A stretch of DNA of 64,000 nt, taken from the NCBI GenBank assembly GCA_023398165.1, contig JAEWSQ010000011.1, positions 1 to 64,000 of the forward strand, read 5' to 3'. Below are positions 59,799 to 64,000 of the stretch, one piece after another; the stretch's first letter is position 1, and each line of letters begins with the position of its first letter. The position numbers were made by a program, and so were the translations under genes. The DNA comes from Spirochaetota bacterium (GTDB lineage: Bacteria > Spirochaetota > Spirochaetia > Treponematales > Treponemataceae). The notes under the pieces were generated by a model that saw only the letters and a list, made by a program, of their open reading frames with translations, did not search any database and had not been told where the DNA came from.

Positions 59799-61804
59799 AC
59801 AAACTATATCGTCTTACAGCACTTGTATTACTTTCTCTTATACTTTGCGGCGCGGCATACAGTCAGAGTCCGTTAAAAACCGGGACTGCCTTGGATTTTT
59901 ACAAAAAAGGCCAATCTTTTCAGCAGGAGGAGGACTGGGCAGGCGCTGTTGAGCAATACCAGGAGGCGCTCCGCTTAAACCCGACGTATACAGATGTTTG
60001 GGTTTCCCTTTCCGAGTGCGCGTATTCGATGAGCGAGTACGCTCTGGCGCTGACGTATATAGATACAGCCTTAAAATATCTTAAAGACTCAAGCACGCTT
60101 CAAAATCTGAAAGGGTTTTCCCTCATTGGACTCGGAAGACTTGAGGAAGCGAAGTCTATTTTCCTTTCGGTGCTTGCGTCCTTTCCAAATGATGTGGATG
60201 CGCGGTTCGGTCTTGCCGAACTCGATCTTTTTAACGGCAGAATTTCGGGAGCTGAAAAGTATTATAAAGATGCACTCTCCCGTCAGGTGCAGAATAAAAA
60301 AGCGCTTCTTTCACTGGCTCTTATTTCATATGAATTAGGCAATAAAACTGCATCAAAAGACTATTTGTCCCAGGCTCTTTTGTATCATAACGGTGAAAGT
60401 GAGGTTCATTATTTTGCCTCGTATGTGGCTGTAATGGACGGGAATCTTTCAGAAGCTGAGAATCACTGCAGAAATGCTGTTCTTCTTTCACCAAAAAATG
60501 ACAAGTTTTTGGAGTTATTATCTTTAATTCTATATAACCGGAGCAAATATAACGAGGCAATGGAAATTTGCGACAAGAGAATCGCACTTAACCGCAATAC
60601 ATCTCTTGCATGGTACGTCAAGGCAAAGATATTTGAAAAGCAGGGAAAACCGGAAGATGCCTTGCGGTCCTATGAAACCGGTCTTGAAATTCAAAGTGCC
60701 GATGAAGTGATGAGAACTTCAATGGAGAATTTAATAACTTCAGCGCTGAATATTGAGGATACTCGAAGAAGTACATGGGCACAGCCGCATATTAAAAAAG
60801 CGAAGGAAGCTATGGCTTCATTTTTGTCTGATAGAGCCTCATATGAATATAAACGGGCTCTGCGGCTGAATCCGCTAGATGCTTCATCCAGGCTCTTGTA
60901 TGCAGATCTGCTGCTGCAGGAAAAGAAGATGGAAGCGTATGTTTCGCAGCTTACGTTTATTAAGTCCCAGGGGAATACTATACAGAAGGTGGAAGATACT
61001 ATTGAATCATACAGCTCCCTGCTCAAGAATACGCTGCCTTCTGTATGGGGCATTGATCCGTTTTATCTTGATAAAACCCGCTATTCATTGGGTCTATACT
61101 ATACATCAGCTCAGGTTCAGCTTCTGCATCCGGATTCTGTACAGGTTACTGCACAGCTGTTAAAGGAGACTTTTGAGTCGCAGGGGTTTTTAAGAACTTC
61201 TGTTATATCAAGTCCCGTTGCCGGGTATGCTGAAGCGTTCCGTTTTGCCAGAACCGCTTCCCTTGATTTTTTTGCCCTTGTGGATTTTGATGAAACCCAG
61301 CGGGATGTAGCTATCTCTCTCCAGCTGTATTCAGCAAAAACCGGAAGCAGTGTCGGTACTGTTTCGGTATATAGAACCGGAAATGGAAGATATTCTCTTG
61401 CAGTTCAAAAAGTTGTTTCGTCAGTAACTGCGCTTTTTCCTGTCAAGGGTACAATCCTTGAGCGTTCCGGATCTAAAGTTCTTGTTGATATTGGAAAGAA
61501 TGACGGCGTTGTGCAGGATGCGGTATATACTATTATTAAATCGGGAGAACTTGTCTTTGAGCCTTCATCGATCGCTTTAACCTTCAATCCGTCTGCTGTG
61601 CTTGGAACACTGACAATAACTACAGTAGGCGAGGATATTTCTGAAGGAAAAGTAAAACAACAGGGATTTTATGACAGGATTAATGAAGGTGATGAACTGA
61701 TTCCTGCAGTTACGGCAGAAGAAAAAAAAGATGCAGAACCGCAAAGCACGCCCGAACAGATTCAGACACCGCTTCTCATCGAAATGCTGCAGCTTATACG
61801 TTAA
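59795..61804 (+). CDS. Exported TPR protein
   Basis: A 669-residue protein. Signal peptide MNKLYRLTALVLLSLILCGA-AYS. At least eight TPR-like repeats fill residues 30-340 (DFYKKGQSFQQEEDWAGAVE, QYQEALRLNPTYTDVWVSLS and so on), then a middle region with SYSSLLKNTLPSVWGIDPFY and a C-terminal domain resembling a beta-rich FlgT or GBS-type region (VKGTILERSGSKVLVDIGKN, DGVVQDAVYTII). It probably assembles a periplasmic complex. T. pallidum has a gene at this spot (TP0648, from memory). Its stop overlaps the convergent gene by 4 nt. Confidence 0.75.
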   Translation: MNKLYRLTALVLLSLILCGAAYSQSPLKTGTALDFYKKGQSFQQEEDWAGAVEQYQEALRLNPTYTDVWVSLSECAYSMSEYALALTYIDTALKYLKDSSTLQNLKGFSLIGLGRLEEAKSIFLSVLASFPNDVDARFGLAELDLFNGRISGAEKYYKDALSRQVQNKKALLSLALISYELGNKTASKDYLSQALLYHNGESEVHYFASYVAVMDGNLSEAENHCRNAVLLSPKNDKFLELLSLILYNRSKYNEAMEICDKRIALNRNTSLAWYVKAKIFEKQGKPEDALRSYETGLEIQSADEVMRTSMENLITSALNIEDTRRSTWAQPHIKKAKEAMASFLSDRASYEYKRALRLNPLDASSRLLYADLLLQEKKMEAYVSQLTFIKSQGNTIQKVEDTIESYSSLLKNTLPSVWGIDPFYLDKTRYSLGLYYTSAQVQLLHPDSVQVTAQLLKETFESQGFLRTSVISSPVAGYAEAFRFARTASLDFFALVDFDETQRDVAISLQLYSAKTGSSVGTVSVYRTGNGRYSLAVQKVVSSVTALFPVKGTILERSGSKVLVDIGKNDGVVQDAVYTIIKSGELVFEPSSIALTFNPSAVLGTLTITTVGEDISEGKVKQQGFYDRINEGDELIPAVTAEEKKDAEPQSTPEQIQTPLLIEMLQLIR

Positions 61805-62700
61805 TTACGGGGAATTTCATACAGTTGTAATACCGATTCTATCCATTTCCGGGAAAGATCCGGGAATGAATCTTCAGTGTCTATAAAGAGTCTTAATGCT
61901 TCCGGGTAGCATGCCTGATAGTAAAGAACCTGTGCTGAATAAAAAAGGGCTCTTTGTGTTATATCGTCTGAACGATAAATACTGAGAAAATTCTCAAGAT
62001 CTTTTTGCGCCTTGCTCCAGTCATTTTGAATAAAAGAAGTATTGATGATGGTGCTTAATAAATACTGCTCTCCTGACAATGGCTTCTCATCCTCGGGGAA
62101 AACATATACTCTCATAACCGCACTGCTGTTTGAAGCAGTACCTAATTTTACTGCAAGAGCTTGAGATTCCGGAGAAATGCTGTTCCGCAGATCTTCAGAG
62201 TGGGTAATTATGTTAAGGTACGGTAACGGAATCAGCGTCCGCTCATTACGCAGATCCGACTTCTTTACAGGCTGAACGAGTTCTGCAAGCCTCACCTGGA
62301 TCGGAAGGGGGGTAAGCGCCGTAACGGTAGCATTTACGGACGGAATCACCACTGCGTACAACGAAGAGTCTTTTAATACCGAAACCGCCGCATAATAATA
62401 CGAGGCTTCAACATCGGGTACAGTGTCGTTATACTGTACTGCATCGGCCTTTAAATATGACAGCGGTTTCAGAGTTTGAAGAGTCGATGAAAAAATTTGG
62501 GTATTGGAACGGTAGATCTGTATCTGCGATATTACCGAATTTTCAGGCAGTTTCCACGTGACGGTTACTGCATCGGGTTTATTCTGATCAGGAACAAAGG
62601 CTTCAATTGAAGTAACTACTGAAGATGATGAAGGCGTATTCTGTGAAAAAAAAGAAAATGCGGTAAAACTTAGTATTATAATAACTAACAATCTTTTCAT
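61801..62700 (-). CDS. Exported protein with fibronectin-III-like and TPR-like parts
   Basis: A 299-residue protein, signal KRLLVIIILSFTAFSFFS. Residues 25-130 read as a fibronectin type III-like domain (DAVTVTWKLPENSVISQIQI, SYYYAAVSVLKDSSLYAVVI). The C-terminal 100 residues (AQKDLENFLSIYRSDDITQR, ALFYSAQVLYYQACYPEALR and LFIDTEDSF) form TPR-like helices. Role unknown, perhaps a partner of the convergent TPR protein. Its ATG follows a -10 by 6 nt without a Shine-Dalgarno. Confidence 0.65.
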   Translation of the reverse strand: MKRLLVIIILSFTAFSFFSQNTPSSSSVVTSIEAFVPDQNKPDAVTVTWKLPENSVISQIQIYRSNTQIFSSTLQTLKPLSYLKADAVQYNDTVPDVEASYYYAAVSVLKDSSLYAVVIPSVNATVTALTPLPIQVRLAELVQPVKKSDLRNERTLIPLPYLNIITHSEDLRNSISPESQALAVKLGTASNSSAVMRVYVFPEDEKPLSGEQYLLSTIINTSFIQNDWSKAQKDLENFLSIYRSDDITQRALFYSAQVLYYQACYPEALRLFIDTEDSFPDLSRKWIESVLQLYEIPRN

Positions 62701-62706
62701 GTATAT

Positions 62707-62757
62707 ATAATGCGCTAAAATTAACGATTTGACAAGATATGAAGTTTACTTTATTCT
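62707..62757. promoter_or_regulatory. Divergent promoters with overlapping -35 elements
   Basis: Plus strand: TTGACA (62729-62734), 17 nt, TATTCT (62752-62757), ATG at 62765. Minus strand: TTGTCA (62735-62730), 17 nt, CATTAT (62712-62707), then ATATAC and the ATG ending at 62700. The two -35 hexamers share five base pairs within the 7-bp string TTGACAA. Neither gene has a ribosome site, and both starts lie 6-7 nt after the -10. Polymerase can bind only one direction at a time. Confidence 0.7.
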
Positions 62758-62764
62758 GTACAGT

Positions 62765-63046
62765 ATGTTTGTTTCAGTGGTACTGGATCCCGGTCAGGTG
62801 GATTCTGCACGAGCCTTATCCTCAATTCTCACACAGTACGGTTTTGTTAAAAAACAGCGGGCCTGCTGGGAAAATCCGTCAATTACTGAAAAAAAGCTGG
62901 GCCTTCTTAAAAAAGATGTTGACCGGGTTACAGATTATTATGATTCGGTGCGGTTTTATCAGTATCCGGTTGAGGGCATGCTTGCAATCACAGAGATGCA
63001 GAAGAAAAAATGGAAAAAATGCCTGTTAAGACCGTCAGAAAAATGA
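62765..63046 (+). CDS. Small Cas2-like ferredoxin-fold protein
   Basis: A 93-residue protein: MFVSVVLDPGQVDSARALSS, ILTQYGFVKKQRACWEN, LLKKDVDRVTDYYDSVRFYQ, YPVEGMLAITEM. The short first strand ending in Asp, a helix, a second strand, and a final strand with hydrophobic residues resemble Cas2 and VapD-type small nucleases. No CRISPR array or cas1 is in the window, so it is an orphan and possibly not a nuclease. ATG at 62765 is used because the promoter lies directly before it; a TTG at 62729 is the -35 box itself. It ends 13 nt before prfB. Confidence 0.45.
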   Translation: MFVSVVLDPGQVDSARALSSILTQYGFVKKQRACWENPSITEKKLGLLKKDVDRVTDYYDSVRFYQYPVEGMLAITEMQKKKWKKCLLRPSEK

Positions 63047-63059
63047 AGCAGGAGTATGT

Positions 63060-64000
63060 ATGATCGAAGATTTTAAAATTAGAATAGAAACTTTAAAAGA
63101 AGATGTTCTTGAAGTATGGGGGCGTCTTTGACGTTTCTGCCATTGAAGCAAAGATAGAGACGAAGGAAAAACTCACCGCGGAAAGCGGTTTCTGGAATGA
63201 TTCCTCAAAGGCTGAGAAAATACTTTCAGATATAAAAATGCTGAAAAACCGCATAGAACCCTGGCGTGATTTGTGTGCACAGGTTGAAGATCTTGCAACA
63301 TTATACGAGCTTGCAGAAGAAAGCGGCGATCAAAGTCTTGAAGAAGAAATTAAAAATAACTATATAAGACTCAATGAAACGTATGAGAAACTAAGCATAT
63401 TGAATCTATTGTCAGATGAGGTCGATAAAAACGGAGCGTTTTTAACAATTCATGCCGGAGCAGGCGGAACAGAATCATGCGATTGGGCGCAAATGCTCTC
63501 CCGTATGTATACCCGCTGGGCTGAAAGACATAATTATACGGTAAATGTGATTGATGTGCTTGAAGCTGAAGGCGGAATTAAGTCAGTGACCATGGAGATT
63601 AAAGGTGATTACGTATACGGATACTTAAAATCCGAAGCGGGTGTACACCGGCTGGTCCGCATCAGTCCTTTTGATGCTAATGCACGGCGTCATACTTCAT
63701 TTTCCTCCGTCTATGTGTTTCCCATTCTTGACGACACGATAGAAGTTGAAATACGCAGCGAGGATTTACGGGTCGATACCTACCGCTCAGGCGGAGCCGG
63801 AGGTCAGCATGTTAATAAAACAGATTCCGCCGTACGTTTTACGCACCTTCCGACCGGTATTGTTGTAGCCTGTCAGTCTGAGCGGAGTCAGACTATGAAC
63901 CGCGCTCTTGCAATGAGCGTGCTCAAAGCCCGCCTGTATGAATATTACAAGGAAGAGAAGGAAAAAGAAAATGCAAAATTTGCCCAGGAAAAAAGAGGAA
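63060..64000 (+). CDS. prfB: Peptide chain release factor 2, programmed +1 frameshift, partial
   Basis: Release factor recognising UGA and UAA. ATG at 63060 has CAGGAG upstream. The first 23 codons end at CTT followed by TGA (63129-63131); the frame resumes one base later with GAC GTT TCT. TGGGGG ends three bases before CTTTGAC, the same spacing as the E. coli programmed site, so low RF2 leads to the shift and autoregulates it. Later residues include SPF (the RF2 tripeptide anticodon in RISPFDANARRHTSF) and GGQ in GGAGGQHVNKTDSAVRF. The gene runs off the window at EKENAKFAQEKRG, about 50 residues short. Confidence 0.97.

Noticed and set aside
62765..63046. CRISPR-Cas locus suggested by the Cas2-like protein
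   Set aside because: No regularly spaced repeats, cas1 or other cas genes are visible anywhere in the window.

Overview
The window looks like a treponeme (Spirochaetota) chromosome of moderate-to-low G+C. Supporting points are the uvrA-lptD adjacency (from memory also found in Treponema pallidum, TP0514-TP0515), a pgpH-like / ybeY / tlyC / TPR block, an OstA/LptD homologue in a didermic bacterium, and an integron-type attC site (treponemes related to T. denticola are known to carry chromosomal integrons). I cannot assign a species.

Layout. (1) 1-3.8 kb is mobile: an attC site followed by a higBA toxin-antitoxin pair, a decayed IS481-type insertion sequence, a probable attC remnant, a tyrosine recombinase and scraps of old genes. 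(2) 3.8-15.2 kb is an AT-rich accessory stretch, all on the plus strand, with unrelated small genes: a zinc-peptidase-like exported protein, HD hydrolase, J-domain protein, methyltransferases, acetyltransferases, a flavodoxin-fold fusion, an Ntn hydrolase, a HAD phosphatase, an AAC(3)-methyltransferase fusion and an outer-membrane-like protein. Several are frameshifted or deleted, two of them by one extra A in an A8 tract. (3) 15.2-33 kb mixes exported proteins (SGNH-like lipoprotein, GH43 glycosidase), a membrane-anchored LuxR regulator, a diguanylate cyclase, RidA, an alkyltransferase-like protein with an S1-domain protein, a Rieske oxygenase, the oxidative pentose phosphate pair gnd-zwf, and aroA. 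(4) 33.5-43.6 kb holds a pabBC fusion, a PEP-synthase-like ATP-grasp protein, a hemerythrin, a three-gene ABC-2 exporter, a LysR regulator and a class C serine hydrolase. (5) 44-48.8 kb is a methionine block (metE, metF, PfkB kinase) behind a MET-box-like palindrome, then a membrane protein and tRNA-Val. (6) 48.9-64 kb is core: class III nucleotide cyclase, uvrA, lptD, pgpH-like, ybeY, tlyC, exported TPR proteins, a small Cas2-like protein and prfB with its programmed +1 frameshift, cut by the window edge.

Working together: chorismate from aroA feeds pabBC (folate), and folate one-carbon units feed metF and metE. gnd-zwf provide NADPH. A tight group of overlapping genes serves the envelope and translation (uvrA-lptD, pgpH-ybeY-tlyC-TPR).

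The most unusual pattern is regulatory. At least seven genes lack a Shine-Dalgarno sequence and have a sigma70-like -10 element ending about 6-9 nt before the start codon, implying leaderless or near-leaderless mRNAs. In one 64-bp intergenic region two such promoters diverge and share an overlapping -35 element. The best candidates for undescribed proteins are the AAC(3)-methyltransferase fusion, the flavodoxin-fold fusion and the MotA-like/LuxR membrane pair.
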